Part shown: piece after piece, positions 1 through 7,715 of the stretch
Layout of the letters: every line of letters begins with the position of its first letter
Numbering within the stretch: the stretch's first letter is position 1
NCBI GenBank assembly: GCA_021791055.1
Contig: JAJYXI010000023.1
Coordinates: 1 to 34,795, forward strand
Source: Nitrospirota bacterium
Lineage (GTDB): Bacteria; Nitrospirota; Thermodesulfovibrionia; Thermodesulfovibrionales; Dissulfurispiraceae
Length of the DNA: 34,795 nucleotides
Direction of reading: 5' to 3'
The notes under the pieces: generated by a model
What the model was told of the DNA's origin: nothing
What the model saw: the letters and a program-made list of their open reading frames with translations, nothing else
Databases searched by the model: none
Position numbers and translations under genes: made by a program

Positions 1-1
1 C

Positions 2-325
2 AACATATATCTTGCAGGGCAGATTACAGGCGTTGAGGGGTACATAGAATCAACGGCAATGGGTCTGATAGCAGGAATAAATGCAGCGAGGAGGCTGATG
101 GGAAAGGAGATTATTCATCCTCCGAAGATATCCGCTCACGGCTCTTTAATAAGCCATATCACAGAGTCCGAGCCGAAGCATTTTCAGCCGAGCAACATAA
201 ATTTCGGGCTGATACCGTCCGGCGAGGAGATATTAAAGATAAGGGATAAAAAGCTCAGAAGGCAGCGTATAGCTGAGATCGCGATAAAAGAGTGGGAGAA
301 GTATGTTAATGCAGTTTTTAAGTAA
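2..325 (+). CDS. trmFO: TrmFO, tRNA (uracil-5-)-methyltransferase, 3' part only
   Basis: This is the C-terminal 107 residues of the folate- and FAD-dependent methyltransferase that makes ribothymidine at position 54 of tRNA. The frame is already open at base 2 and carries the FAD-domain signature [12 protein letters not shown] followed by [12 protein letters not shown], then the typical tail with NINFGLIP and a basic helix ending at the TAA at 323-325. The 5' end lies outside the window. In many bacteria trmFO is followed directly by xerC, hslV and hslU. Here those genes do follow, but only after a 3.7-kb block of toxin-antitoxin and caspase genes, which suggests that block was inserted into an older operon. 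Identification is confident. Confidence 0.93.
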   Translation, partial: NIYLAGQITGVEGYIESTAMGLIAGINAARRLMGKEIIHPPKISAHGSLISHITESEPKHFQPSNINFGLIPSGEEILKIRDKKLRRQRIAEIAIKEWEKYVNAVFK

Positions 326-327
326 TG

Positions 328-356
328 TTGTTATCTTTTGATTTATGTTAATATAT
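328..356 (+). promoter_or_regulatory. Possible sigma70-type promoter for the first toxin-antitoxin pair
   Basis: TTGTTA at 328-333 and ATATAT at 351-356 are 17 bp apart in the A+T-rich gap after trmFO. A clear ribosome-binding site (TTGGAGGGG) follows at 382-390. The -10 match is poor, so this is tentative. Confidence 0.3.
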
Positions 357-396
357 ATACAGCACAAAATATACATTACATTATTGGAGGGGAAAT

Positions 397-654
397 ATGT
401 CTGTCGCTGAAAAAAGGACGCAGGTTTATTTTCCAGTTAAACTTTACAGGAAAATGGAAAAGAAGGCTAAGAACGAATCGAAATCAGTTGCCTCTGTTGT
501 GAGGGAAGCGGTCGAAAGCTATTTAAAAGAGCAGGAGTCTATAGACTGGGATAATGATCCATTCTTTAAGCTTGCGGGCATAGCCGAGAGCGGACGAGGC
601 GATTTGTCGGAAAATCATGACAAATATCTTTACGGCAAAAGCAGAAAGAAATGA
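397..654 (+). CDS. Ribbon-helix-helix (CopG/VapB-like) antitoxin
   Basis: An 85-residue protein beginning with a ribbon-helix-helix pattern: a beta strand around TQVYFPV (residues 8-14), a first helix KLYRKMEKKAKNE and a second helix SVASVVREAVESYLKEQ (about residues 29-46). Such proteins dimerise on operator DNA, and their flexible tail (residues 47-85, acidic then basic) wraps the toxin. The start ATG has a strong Shine-Dalgarno sequence, GGAGGGG, 6 bp upstream. The stop overlaps the start of the PIN-domain gene by 4 bp (ATGA), so the two are translationally coupled. Autorepression by the antitoxin-toxin complex is expected from the family, not shown here. Confidence 0.82.
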   Translation: MSVAEKRTQVYFPVKLYRKMEKKAKNESKSVASVVREAVESYLKEQESIDWDNDPFFKLAGIAESGRGDLSENHDKYLYGKSRKK

Positions 655-1070
655 ATGCTGTTTTTGTTGATACAAGTGCGATAGTTGCCTTATTTGACAG
701 GAGCGATGAGCGCCATGCCGAGGCGAAAGCGCTTATGGAGATTGTAAGAAGAAACAGGTTGAAACTTATACTGACCGATTACATCTTTGATGAATGTCTG
801 ACCACTGCTTTGGCAAATACAGGACATGAAATCGCCGTGAAGGTAGGAGAGTTCATATTAAACAGCAGCGTTACAAGTATCATATGGCTGGACGAGCCTC
901 TTAAAATGAAGGCATGGGATTATTTCAAGAGATATTCCGACAAGAGATATTCTTTCACCGACTGCACGAGTTTTTTGCTGATGAAAGAGAAAAAGCTGAA
1001 TTATTTTTTTGCCTTTGACGAGGATTTTACAAAAGCCGGCTTTATGGATTTTTCTAAAAGATTTCGGTGA
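651..1070 (+). CDS. PIN-domain ribonuclease toxin (VapC-like)
   Basis: A 139-residue PIN-domain protein. The acidic residues expected to hold the catalytic magnesium are visible: D7 in VFVDTSAIVALFD, E48 in YIFDECLTT, D104 in SFTDCTSF and D123/D125 in FAFDEDF. VapC-family toxins cleave tRNA or rRNA and stop translation. The start ATG overlaps the antitoxin stop by 4 bp. Length and motif order are complete, so the toxin looks intact. The RNA target cannot be read from sequence. Confidence 0.88.
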   Translation: MNAVFVDTSAIVALFDRSDERHAEAKALMEIVRRNRLKLILTDYIFDECLTTALANTGHEIAVKVGEFILNSSVTSIIWLDEPLKMKAWDYFKRYSDKRYSFTDCTSFLLMKEKKLNYFFAFDEDFTKAGFMDFSKRFR

Positions 1071-1196
1071 GGGTTGGAATTACCAACATAAAACAGAACA
1101 TTTTCATTTCAGCTTGGTCCGATGTGAAAATTACCTTGCATTGGCATTAGGTTTTATAGTATTTTTCCTTCAGAATTAGAAGGGGGGGTAAGAGCA

Positions 1197-2669
1197 ATGA
1201 AACGAGGCAATATAGCCAAGGTTTTAATGTCAGTTTTATTGGCAGTATTAATCCCGCTTTCGGTTTATTCAGACGCAGGCCGGGGCGTTAAGATAATCTC
1301 CATCAAAGACGACAAAGGCAAAGATATAAAGCTCTATAAAGAAAGCTATGCCCTTATCATCGGAGCGAGCAATTACACAGCAGGTTGGCCCAAACTGCCC
1401 GGAGTAAAGAAAGATGTAGAAGAAGTAAAAGAGATCCTCCAAAAGCACGGCTTTAATGTGACTGTAGCTTCTGACCCCAACAGAGAACAGCTTATACAGG
1501 CATTTGAGAAATTCGTCAACAAATACGGCCTTAAACCCGATAACCGCCTTTTATTCTATTTTGCAGGCCACGGCCATACAATCAAACAGACATACGGCGA
1601 AGAAATGGGCTACATCATCCCCATAGACGCTCCCAATCCCAACAGAGACAAAGACGGATTTCTCACAAAGGCAATGGACATGCAGATGATAGAAGTCTTT
1701 GCAAAGCGTATTCAGTCAAAACACGCCATGTTTCTCTTTGACAGCTGCTTTTCAGGTTCAATCTTCGCATTAACCAGAGCAGTTCCTGAAAACATCTCAT
1801 ACAAGACAGCAACTCCTGTCAGGCAGTTCATAACATCGGGAAGCGCGGAGGAAACAGTGCCTGACAAAAGCATATTTTTGAAGCAATTCGTCTCAGCATT
1901 AAGCGGAGAAGCGGACAGGAATAAAGACGGCTATGTAACAGGCACAGAGCTTGGAGAATACCTTCAGGACACAGTAATCAACTATTCAAAAGGCTCTCAG
2001 CATCCGCAGTACGGCAAAATCAGGAATCCTAATTTAGACAAAGGAGACTTTGTATTTCAGCTTGCAAAGGCGATGAAAGAGGAGCCTTACAAGTCTGCTG
2101 CGCCATACATATCATCAGAAGTCAACGAAGAGACAAAGAAACTGCTGGAAGAAAAGGAACGACTGCGTAAAGAGCGTGAAGAATTAGCTCAGGCGAAAGC
2201 ATTATTAGAAGAAAAAAAACAAATTGAGGCCGAACGCAAGCGTCTTGAAGCAGAAAAGTCAGAATTGGAAAAAAAGCGCAAAGAAGATGAGCAAACGCAG
2301 ATTGCGAAGAAAAAGCAAGAACTACATGGCATATATACCGAGCCATCTGGCGCGGTTATTAAGCCAGATTTTTGGCAGATACAAGGTGTCTGGAAGGATA
2401 AGAACTCCCGTTCGCGCAATATGCGCATAACAATAGACAATGGCCGGATATCCATATACTGCTGGGATACGCAGGACAGTGAGGTTACTCAAGTTTCCAA
2501 TATTTTATGGGAGGGTAATGCACTAAAGATGGTTACGTATACACCTTCTACTGGCTACAGAAATAATATAGTTCTGAGAATCGCGGGTCCGGATGAACTC
2601 AGAGGAACTTCTTCTGGGAGTTGGAACGGAGAAGTTTCGTGGATAAGACTTTCCGCTCCGGACCAGTAA
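1197..2669 (+). CDS. Secreted caspase-like (peptidase C14) protein with calcium-loop motif and coiled coil
   Basis: A 490-residue protein with five visible parts. Residues 1-25 are a Sec-type signal peptide (MKRGNIAKVLMSVLLAVLIP). Residues 50-290 are a caspase-fold peptidase: YALIIGASNY, the catalytic His in YFAGHGH (H125) and the catalytic Cys in FDSCFSG (C184). Residues 240-251 form a canonical EF-hand-like loop (DRNKDGYVTGTE, with D240, N242, D244, G245, V247 and E251). Residues 306-378 are a highly charged coiled coil rich in Glu and Lys. Residues 391-488 are a beta-rich domain starting QGVWKDKNSR, probably for binding or sensing. Cleavage specificity is unknown; bacterial relatives (orthocaspases) often prefer basic residues. 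A purine-rich ribosome-binding site (AGAAGGGGGGG) precedes the start. The gene sits among three toxin-antitoxin pairs. Confidence 0.88.
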   Translation: MKRGNIAKVLMSVLLAVLIPLSVYSDAGRGVKIISIKDDKGKDIKLYKESYALIIGASNYTAGWPKLPGVKKDVEEVKEILQKHGFNVTVASDPNREQLIQAFEKFVNKYGLKPDNRLLFYFAGHGHTIKQTYGEEMGYIIPIDAPNPNRDKDGFLTKAMDMQMIEVFAKRIQSKHAMFLFDSCFSGSIFALTRAVPENISYKTATPVRQFITSGSAEETVPDKSIFLKQFVSALSGEADRNKDGYVTGTELGEYLQDTVINYSKGSQHPQYGKIRNPNLDKGDFVFQLAKAMKEEPYKSAAPYISSEVNEETKKLLEEKERLRKEREELAQAKALLEEKKQIEAERKRLEAEKSELEKKRKEDEQTQIAKKKQELHGIYTEPSGAVIKPDFWQIQGVWKDKNSRSRNMRITIDNGRISIYCWDTQDSEVTQVSNILWEGNALKMVTYTPSTGYRNNIVLRIAGPDELRGTSSGSWNGEVSWIRLSAPDQ

Positions 2670-2763
2670 TTGCGCTGGGTTCCAGTTCCGGCAATGACCG
2701 TGTTCTTCGCGGCGTAGCCGCTGTTAGTTAGGATAGTAAAGAAAACAATATAACCACAGAAAA

Positions 2764-2772
2764 TGGTATAAT
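2764..2772 (+). promoter_or_regulatory. Extended -10 box upstream of the second antitoxin
   Basis: TGGTATAAT is a perfect extended -10 box (TGn plus TATAAT at 2767-2772), 10 nt before the ATG at 2783. Transcription would start about 4 nt before the start codon, leaving almost no leader. No good -35 box is seen. Confidence 0.45.
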
Positions 2773-2782
2773 TTCAATTAAG

Positions 2783-3022
2783 ATGACTGTAGCGACGATT
2801 GAAAAAAAGGCAAAACTTATAACCGGAAGGGATGGGCGTCCTGTCGAGGTAATATTGCCCTATAACATCTACAGAGAGCTATTAGAGCTTGAAAGAAGCA
2901 TGGAAATATTCAGACGCAAAGAAACTCAGGAAAGCGTCAAAAGGGCAAAGGAAGATATAAAACACGGCAGGGTAAAAGCCTTTAGCGATATGAAAGACGC
3001 TATTAAATGGCTGGACAAATAG
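2783..3022 (+). CDS. Small antitoxin (Phd/YefM- or RelB-like)
   Basis: A 79-residue protein whose N-terminal half (TGRDGRPVEVILPYNIYRELLELE, in two strands and a helix) resembles antitoxins of the Phd/YefM and RelB type. The C-terminal half is a charged helix ending in AFSDMKDAIKWLDK, which would bind the toxin. Its last 16 bp overlap the start of the RelE-like gene at 3007. No Shine-Dalgarno sequence precedes the ATG, which fits initiation on a very short leader. The role is assigned mainly from size and partner; the exact antitoxin class is uncertain. Confidence 0.72.
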   Translation: MTVATIEKKAKLITGRDGRPVEVILPYNIYRELLELERSMEIFRRKETQESVKRAKEDIKHGRVKAFSDMKDAIKWLDK

Positions 3023-3276
3023 AAATAATCCTCACTGAGGAATTTAAGAAAACCTATAAAAAGCTTCCTGAAGACATCAAGAAAAAGGCCAAAAAACAAT
3101 TGAAATTTCTGGGCAGTAATCCGGCGCATCCGTCCCTAAAAATTCACAAATTAAATGGAGAATGGGAATTCTATGTCGATATCCATTACAGGGGTTTGTT
3201 TTTAAGGGAAGGGGATAAGTATATTCTCCTGACAATCGGAACCCACAGAATAATTGACAGATATAAAAAAGATTAG
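3007..3276 (+). CDS. RelE/ParE-superfamily toxin
   Basis: An 89-residue basic protein with the RelE/ParE layout: an N-terminal strand (IEIILTEEFKKTYKKLP), two helices (DIKKKAKKQLKFL), then strands WEFYVDIHYRGLFL and YILLTIGTHRIID. Proteins of this fold are ribosome-dependent mRNA endonucleases (RelE branch) or gyrase poisons (ParE branch). The C-terminal GTHRIIDRYKKD supplies basic residues of the kind used in RelE active sites, but the branch cannot be fixed by eye. It overlaps its antitoxin by 16 bp. Confidence 0.8.
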   Translation: MAGQIEIILTEEFKKTYKKLPEDIKKKAKKQLKFLGSNPAHPSLKIHKLNGEWEFYVDIHYRGLFLREGDKYILLTIGTHRIIDRYKKD

Positions 3277-3363
3277 CTGTTCGGTTATCATAACAGAAAA
3301 TAGCGGCAACTACCGTTATTGGATGAGATGCGGAGAGAAGGGCGTTAAAACTTTCCAAAAAGT

Positions 3364-3392
3364 TTGACTTTTATTGAAGGTTGAACTATTAT
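3364..3392 (+). promoter_or_regulatory. Sigma70-type promoter for the AbrB-PIN pair
   Basis: TTGACT (3364-3369) and TATTAT (3387-3392) are separated by exactly 17 bp. Transcription would start near 3399, about 25 nt before the antitoxin ATG. AGAGGTG at 3410-3416 is a plausible ribosome-binding site. Confidence 0.6.
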
Positions 3393-3393
3393 T

Positions 3394-3406
3394 AAAGTAA
3401 TACTTT
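3394..3406. promoter_or_regulatory. Possible operator palindrome
   Basis: AAAGT-AAT-ACTTT is a perfect short palindrome just downstream of the -10 box and over the expected transcription start. It is a candidate site for autorepression by the AbrB-like antitoxin encoded immediately downstream. The assignment is inferred from position only. Confidence 0.3.
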
Positions 3407-3423
3407 GGCAGAGGTGCAACAAT

Positions 3424-3681
3424 ATGGAATATGTATTGAAAGTGTCGCAAAAAGGTCAGGTAATACTCCCCAAGAAATTGCGGGAAAGCCTGAAGATCAA
3501 AGAATTGGTGGTCGTTGACGTCAGCGACAGCGAGGGCGTGATGAAGAAACCAGAGATGGTTACGGATAAACTTGCCGGGTGCTTTAAGAAATATGCTGCG
3601 AAGAAGAAAGTTCCTCTCGATAGAGCTATAGAAAAGGCTGTAGGGATGGTTGCCCGTGAAGTTGCCGAAAAAAATCATTGA
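3424..3681 (+). CDS. AbrB/SpoVT-type antitoxin
   Basis: An 85-residue protein starting with the swapped-hairpin AbrB signature VSQKGQVILPKKLRESLKI (about residues 7-25), which forms the DNA-binding dimer. The C-terminal part (from about residue 40) is a basic and helical tail likely to neutralise the PIN toxin. Its 3' end overlaps the toxin gene by 26 bp. The family normally represses its own promoter, and a palindrome lies at the promoter just upstream. Confidence 0.84.
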   Translation: MEYVLKVSQKGQVILPKKLRESLKIKELVVVDVSDSEGVMKKPEMVTDKLAGCFKKYAAKKKVPLDRAIEKAVGMVAREVAEKNH

Positions 3682-4069
3682 TGCGAATGTCATTCTGCGG
3701 TTTTTTCTCGAGGACGACGAAGGCCGGTTCCTTAGGGCAAAGGCATTTATGCAGAGGCTTGAGACGGCTCAGGAAGATGCGCTTATAACAGAAATAGTGT
3801 TTGCCGAGGTCGTCTGGGTGTTGAACAAGGTTTACAGTATCCCCCGAAAGGAAATCTCGGATAAATTCTCGAAGGTGCTTAATTACAAGGGCATAAAGAC
3901 AATATTGGACAAAAAAATATTTATAGAGAGTCTGAAGCTATATGCCGAACATTCTATGGACATTCAGGATATTTTTCTTGCGGTGGTTGCAAGGAGCAGC
4001 GAATGTAGTGTTATAACCTTTGACAGGACAGACTTCAAAAAGCTGCATTGCAGCTATGAAGAGCCTTAA
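3656..4069 (+). CDS. PIN-domain toxin (VapC-like), GTG start
   Basis: A 137-residue PIN ribonuclease. Catalytic acidic residues appear in IIDANVILRFF (D9), FAEVVWVL (Glu), DIQDIFLAVVA (Asp) and ITFDRTDF (Asp). I chose the GTG at 3656 because AGGGATGG at 3643-3650 is a good ribosome-binding site a few bases upstream; a TTG at 3650 is the in-frame alternative and adds two residues. The gene ends 5 bp before xerC, so read-through transcription from this accessory pair into the housekeeping xerC-hslVU genes is likely. Confidence 0.86.
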   Translation: MKLPKKIIDANVILRFFLEDDEGRFLRAKAFMQRLETAQEDALITEIVFAEVVWVLNKVYSIPRKEISDKFSKVLNYKGIKTILDKKIFIESLKLYAEHSMDIQDIFLAVVARSSECSVITFDRTDFKKLHCSYEEP

Positions 4070-4074
4070 TTGTT

Positions 4075-4983
4075 ATGCCGGAAGACGGATTGCAAATATA
4101 TATCCAGAAATTCCTTAAATACCTTGAGGTCGAAAGGAATGTCTCAGTACATACGCTCAGGGCGTATGAAAAGGATTTAAAGGATTTTGCAGGTTACTGC
4201 GCCGCAGGTCCTCAAGACATAGATATGATAGACATCAGGGGATTTGTCTCGCACCAGATAACGACCGGGAAATCAAAGACCACCGTTTCAAGAAGGCTCG
4301 CGACCCTGAGGTCTTTTTTCAGCTATCTTTATAACGAGAGTTATGTAAAGATAAATCAGGCGAAGCTTGTCCCTTCGCCAAAGGCGCCCAAGCATCTTCC
4401 GAATTTTTTATCGGTTGACGATGTGTTTAATCTTGTACAGGCTCCTGAAGGGATAGGTCTTCTTCCTGTGCGGGACAGGGCAATTCTTGAACTGCTTTAT
4501 TCAAGCGGCTTAAGGGTCAGCGAAGTTGCAGGCCTTAATATCGATGACCTTAATATGAGAGAGGGGATGGTTAAGGTAAGAGGGAAGGGGAAAAAAGAGA
4601 GGGTTGTTCCTATTGGCAATAAGGCCCTCGATGCATTAAGGTCTTATCTCGTCGAGAGGAAGCTTTTTAAAAGGAAGAAATCAATACCAGACAGCGACAA
4701 TGCGTTCTTTTTAAACAGGGACGGCGGAAGGCTGACAGACAGGCAGATAAGACGCATCGTGGTAAAATATGCCCGTGCAATCGGAATCGATGGACAGATA
4801 GGCCCCCATGCCTTAAGGCATACATTCGCCACCCACCTATTATTTGGAGGTGCTGATTTGAGGGTAATTCAGGAGCTCTTAGGTCACTCATCCCTTTCGA
4901 CAACACAGAAATATACTCATCTCGATATAGGACATTTGATTGATGTTTATGATAAGGCGCATCCATTTGGAAGTGATGAGTGA
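4075..4983 (+). CDS. xerC: Tyrosine recombinase XerC
   Basis: A 302-residue site-specific recombinase that, with XerD, resolves chromosome dimers at dif during division. The N-terminal SAM-like core-binding domain covers residues 5-90, and the catalytic domain runs from about 110. The full active-site set is visible: R147 (SGLRVSE), K171 (RGKGKKER), H245 and R248 (HALRHTFATH), H271 (LGHSSLSTT) and nucleophile Y280 (QKYTH). Its position directly upstream of hslV is the conserved one and supports XerC over other integrases, although XerD-like use cannot be excluded. A palindromic repeat separates it from hslV. Confidence 0.92.
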   Translation: MPEDGLQIYIQKFLKYLEVERNVSVHTLRAYEKDLKDFAGYCAAGPQDIDMIDIRGFVSHQITTGKSKTTVSRRLATLRSFFSYLYNESYVKINQAKLVPSPKAPKHLPNFLSVDDVFNLVQAPEGIGLLPVRDRAILELLYSSGLRVSEVAGLNIDDLNMREGMVKVRGKGKKERVVPIGNKALDALRSYLVERKLFKRKKSIPDSDNAFFLNRDGGRLTDRQIRRIVVKYARAIGIDGQIGPHALRHTFATHLLFGGADLRVIQELLGHSSLSTTQKYTHLDIGHLIDVYDKAHPFGSDE

Positions 4984-5040
4984 ATGAGTGGATGGGTAAA
5001 TGGGTAACTCATTAACTCTTTTACCCATTGACTCATTTAC
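4980..5040. repeat. Word-like inverted repeat between xerC and hslV
   Basis: The left arm 4980-4999 and right arm 5021-5040 pair with 17 of 20 matches around a 21-nt loop. Both arms and the loop are built of the units AATGAGT, GGGTAAATGGG and GGGTAA, so this is low-complexity repeat DNA rather than a random hairpin. The left arm covers the xerC stop codon. It could form an RNA stem that separates xerC from hslV translation or stabilises a processed message. A related style of repeat occurs at the starts of rlpA and lspA. Confidence 0.7.
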
Positions 5041-5057
5041 CAAAAAAAGGAGGATTT

Positions 5058-5591
5058 ATGTTTCACGGGACAACGATTTTATGTGTAAGGCGTAATGGAA
5101 AGGTTGCTATTGCCAGCGATGGTCAGGTGACAATGGGAAATACGGTATTGAAGCATAATGCCAAAAAGATAAGAAAGATGTATAATGATAAAATACTCGC
5201 AGGCTTTGCTGGAGCCACTGCAGATGCCTTTACGCTCTTTGAGAGATTTGAATCAAAACTTGAGGCATACAGGGGAAATATCACAAGGGCGGCTGTCGAG
5301 CTCGCAAAGGACTGGCGGACAGATAAGATTTTAAGGAGACTTGAGGCTTTGCTCATTGTGGCTGATAATGAGCATACACTCATTCTTTCCGGAACTGGCG
5401 ATGTTATTGAGCCCGAATACGGAGTTTCAGCCATCGGCTCCGGAGGACCCTATGCACAGGCAGCAGCAAGGGCACTTTATGAAAACTCAGACCTTTCGGC
5501 AGCGGACATAACAAAAAGGGCTATGGACATAGCAGCAGACATATGCATCTATACGAACAAAAATATAGTTTTAGAGGAATTAAATGGATAA
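5058..5591 (+). CDS. hslV: HslV, ATP-dependent protease peptidase subunit
   Basis: A 177-residue threonine peptidase that forms the double-hexamer core of the HslUV (ClpYQ) protease in the cytoplasm. The start at 5058 gives [21 protein letters not shown]: a short propeptide, then the catalytic Thr (T5 before processing). It is preceded by an excellent ribosome-binding site, AAAGGAGGATTT. An upstream in-frame ATG at 5028 would add ten residues from the repeat DNA and lacks such a site. Conserved blocks include [37 protein letters not shown] and [17 protein letters not shown]. It overlaps hslU by 8 bp. Confidence 0.95.
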   Translation: MFHGTTILCVRRNGKVAIASDGQVTMGNTVLKHNAKKIRKMYNDKILAGFAGATADAFTLFERFESKLEAYRGNITRAAVELAKDWRTDKILRRLEALLIVADNEHTLILSGTGDVIEPEYGVSAIGSGGPYAQAAARALYENSDLSAADITKRAMDIAADICIYTNKNIVLEELNG

Positions 5592-6924
5592 CTTTACACC
5601 TAAAAAGATTGTAGAAGAGCTTGATAATTACATTATAGGTCAGGATAAGGCTAAAAAGGCAGTTGCCATTGCATTGAGAAACAGATGGAGGCGGCAAAGG
5701 TTGTCTCCTGATCTTAAAGATGAGGTTCTGCCGAAAAACATTATCATGATAGGGCCGACAGGTGTCGGCAAGACAGAGATTGCGAGAAGGCTTGCAAGGC
5801 TTGCAAGTGCGCCTTTTCTGAAGGTAGAGGCATCGAAATTCACAGAGGTCGGCTATGTGGGCCGTGATGTGGAATCGATGATAAGAGACCTCACAGAGAT
5901 TGCCATGAATATGGTTAAAACAGAGCACATGGAAAAGGTGCAGGAAAAGGCAAAGACCCTTGCTGAAGACAGGGTGCTTGACCTTTTATTGCCTCCTCCG
6001 AGAACTTCAAAGGGAATCGTTTCAGAAGAAGAGGAAAAGGAGAGCTACAGAGATACGCGTGAGAGATTGAGAGCTCAGTTGAGGGAAGGAAAACTTGATT
6101 CCAGATATGTGGACATCGAAGTCAGGGAAAAGATGATGCCTTTTGGTGTTATATCCAATGTGGGGCTGGAGGAACTCGAAATTAATCTGAAGGAGATGCT
6201 CGGGAGCTTTTTGCCGGAGAAGTCAAAAAGGAAAAAGGTTAAGGTATCAGAAGCATTAACCATGCTTACGCAGGAAGAGGCAGGAAAGCTTATAGACATG
6301 GAAAAGGTTACAAAGGAGGCTATAGAGAGGATAGAGCAGGCAGGTATTGTGTTCATAGATGAGATAGACAAGGTTGCGAGCAGGGGACACGGCCATGGGC
6401 CTGATGTGTCCAGAGAGGGAGTCCAGAGAGATTTATTACCTATTGTAGAAGGTTCGACAGTTGCGACGAAGCATGGACCTGTAAAGACAGAGCATATACT
6501 GTTTATTGCTGCAGGCGCCTTTCATATAGCCAAGCCATCCGATCTCATTCCCGAGCTTCAGGGAAGGTTTCCCATAAGGGTTGAACTTGAGTCCCTCGGG
6601 AAAGAGGACTTCGTAAGAATACTTACAGAACCCTATAATGCATTGATAAAACAGTATACAGCGCTCCTTGAGACAGAGGATGTAAAACTGGAGTTCACCG
6701 AAGACGCCATTGATGAAATAGCTGACATTGCGGTTACCGTGAATGAAAAGACAGAGAATATCGGGGCAAGAAGACTTCACACAGTAATTGAGAGGCTTCT
6801 TGAGGATATATCCTTTGATGCGCCTGAAATGAAGGACGAAAAGATCGTCATAGACAGGCAATATGTAAGAAGGAAGCTTTCGGATGTGGTTAAGGATGAA
6901 GACCTCAGCAGGTATATACTTTAG
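5584..6924 (+). CDS. hslU: HslU, AAA+ unfoldase subunit of HslUV
   Basis: A 446-residue AAA+ ATPase that unfolds substrates and feeds them to HslV. Visible parts: Walker A GPTGVGKT (57-64), the pore loop GYVG (90-93), an inserted I-domain of charged helices (about 110-245), Walker B IVFIDEID (255-262), the arginine-finger region [11 protein letters not shown], sensor 2 in [18 protein letters not shown], and the C-terminal DEDLSRYIL tail that docks into HslV and activates it. Length is normal for the family. The start overlaps hslV by 8 bp, and the last 41 bp overlap the likely start of rlpA. Confidence 0.96.
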   Translation: MDNFTPKKIVEELDNYIIGQDKAKKAVAIALRNRWRRQRLSPDLKDEVLPKNIIMIGPTGVGKTEIARRLARLASAPFLKVEASKFTEVGYVGRDVESMIRDLTEIAMNMVKTEHMEKVQEKAKTLAEDRVLDLLLPPPRTSKGIVSEEEEKESYRDTRERLRAQLREGKLDSRYVDIEVREKMMPFGVISNVGLEELEINLKEMLGSFLPEKSKRKKVKVSEALTMLTQEEAGKLIDMEKVTKEAIERIEQAGIVFIDEIDKVASRGHGHGPDVSREGVQRDLLPIVEGSTVATKHGPVKTEHILFIAAGAFHIAKPSDLIPELQGRFPIRVELESLGKEDFVRILTEPYNALIKQYTALLETEDVKLEFTEDAIDEIADIAVTVNEKTENIGARRLHTVIERLLEDISFDAPEMKDEKIVIDRQYVRRKLSDVVKDEDLSRYIL

Positions 6925-7696
6925 AGGCAACAGGCAAAGGGCGAAAGGCAAAGGGCAAAAAGCGAAAACCCTTTTACCATTTACCTCTTGCCTCTTGCCT
7001 CTTGCCTTTTGCCTTGTCTCTTGCACTGCAGCACGTTATGAGACCGTTCCTGTAACGCCTTCGGTTACGCCTCCTGAAAAAAAGGTCGAAAAAGAATCTC
7101 AAGGCTTTGAGAAGTTCAAGGGTGAGAGGAAAAAAATTATTGCATCATGGTACGGACCTGATTTTCACGGCAGACCAACATCGTCAGGAGAACTATTCAA
7201 TATGTATGCCCTTACATGCGCACACAAGGAATATCCCTTTGGAACAAAACTAAGGGTTGTTAATCCACAGAATAACAAAGAGGTGGAATGTACGGTTAAT
7301 GACCGCGGGCCTTTTATTTCCGGCAGGGACATTGACCTTTCATATGCGGCTGCAAGGAAGATAGACCTTATCGGCCCGGGCACAGGTGCTGTAATGATAG
7401 AGCCTATTGGAAGGGATTTGCGATATGTAAAGTATGTGAGATACGGTGCATCCAATGGCACATCGACCATTCAGGTGGGCTCTTTCAGAGACGAGTCCAA
7501 CGCAAAGCGGCTGAAGACGGCTCTTGATCTGAATTACAAAAATGTTTATATAATGGAGGCCAATGTGGCCGGCGCAAAGTATTACAGGGTAAGGGTTGGG
7601 AAGTTTAATAGCAGGATGGATGCACAGAAGACAGGCAATGCCCTTGCCACCGAAGGGTATAATGTGCTGATAACGAAATTCGAGCAGCAGATATAG
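6884..7696 (+). CDS. rlpA: RlpA-like septal lytic transglycosylase lipoprotein (DPBB + SPOR)
   Basis: About 270 residues. Residues 84-180 are the double-psi beta-barrel ([53 protein letters not shown]), a domain that cleaves denuded peptidoglycan glycans. Residues 195-268 are a SPOR domain ([31 protein letters not shown]) that binds septal peptidoglycan. The N terminus has a basic stretch, a hydrophobic run and a lipobox LVSC (C47), so the protein should be an outer-membrane lipoprotein. I prefer the ATG at 6884, inside hslU, because AGAAGGAAG lies a few bases upstream; ATG 6896 is an alternative. The hydrophobic run is encoded by repeat DNA at 6931-7024, which is unusual. Confidence 0.86.
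   Translation: MWLRMKTSAGIYFRGNRQRAKGKGQKAKTLLPFTSCLLPLAFCLVSCTAARYETVPVTPSVTPPEKKVEKESQGFEKFKGERKKIIASWYGPDFHGRPTSSGELFNMYALTCAHKEYPFGTKLRVVNPQNNKEVECTVNDRGPFISGRDIDLSYAAARKIDLIGPGTGAVMIEPIGRDLRYVKYVRYGASNGTSTIQVGSFRDESNAKRLKTALDLNYKNVYIMEANVAGAKYYRVRVGKFNSRMDAQKTGNALATEGYNVLITKFEQQI
6931..7024. repeat. GGCAAAGG-type inverted repeat that encodes the RlpA signal peptide
   Basis: The left arm (6931-6970) repeats GGCAAAGG and GGCGAAAGG. The right arm (6971-7024) repeats CTCTTGC and TTTTGCC, roughly the reverse complement. The element starts just after the hslU stop codon and lies wholly inside the rlpA reading frame. The right arm supplies the Leu-, Pro- and Cys-rich hydrophobic segment and the lipobox. 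Confidence 0.8.
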
Positions 7697-7715
7697 AATA
7701 AATATTAAGCGATTT

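Noticed and set aside
2122-2455. Open frames in other registers over the caspase coiled coil
   Set aside because: Repetitive Glu/Lys codons keep other frames open; the codon pattern and domain continuity support only the plus-strand caspase frame.
2705-2735. GCGGC-GTA-GCCGC hairpin after the caspase gene as a terminator
   Set aside because: The stem is only 5 bp and no T-run follows.
4075-4983. XerC as the integrase of the accessory block
   Set aside because: Its full-length XerC features and conserved link with hslVU make it a housekeeping recombinase; no dif-like or attachment repeats flank the block.
5028-5057. Earlier start for hslV
   Set aside because: It would add ten residues coded by repeat DNA and has no ribosome-binding site; the ATG at 5058 has AAAGGAGG and gives the propeptide plus catalytic Thr expected.
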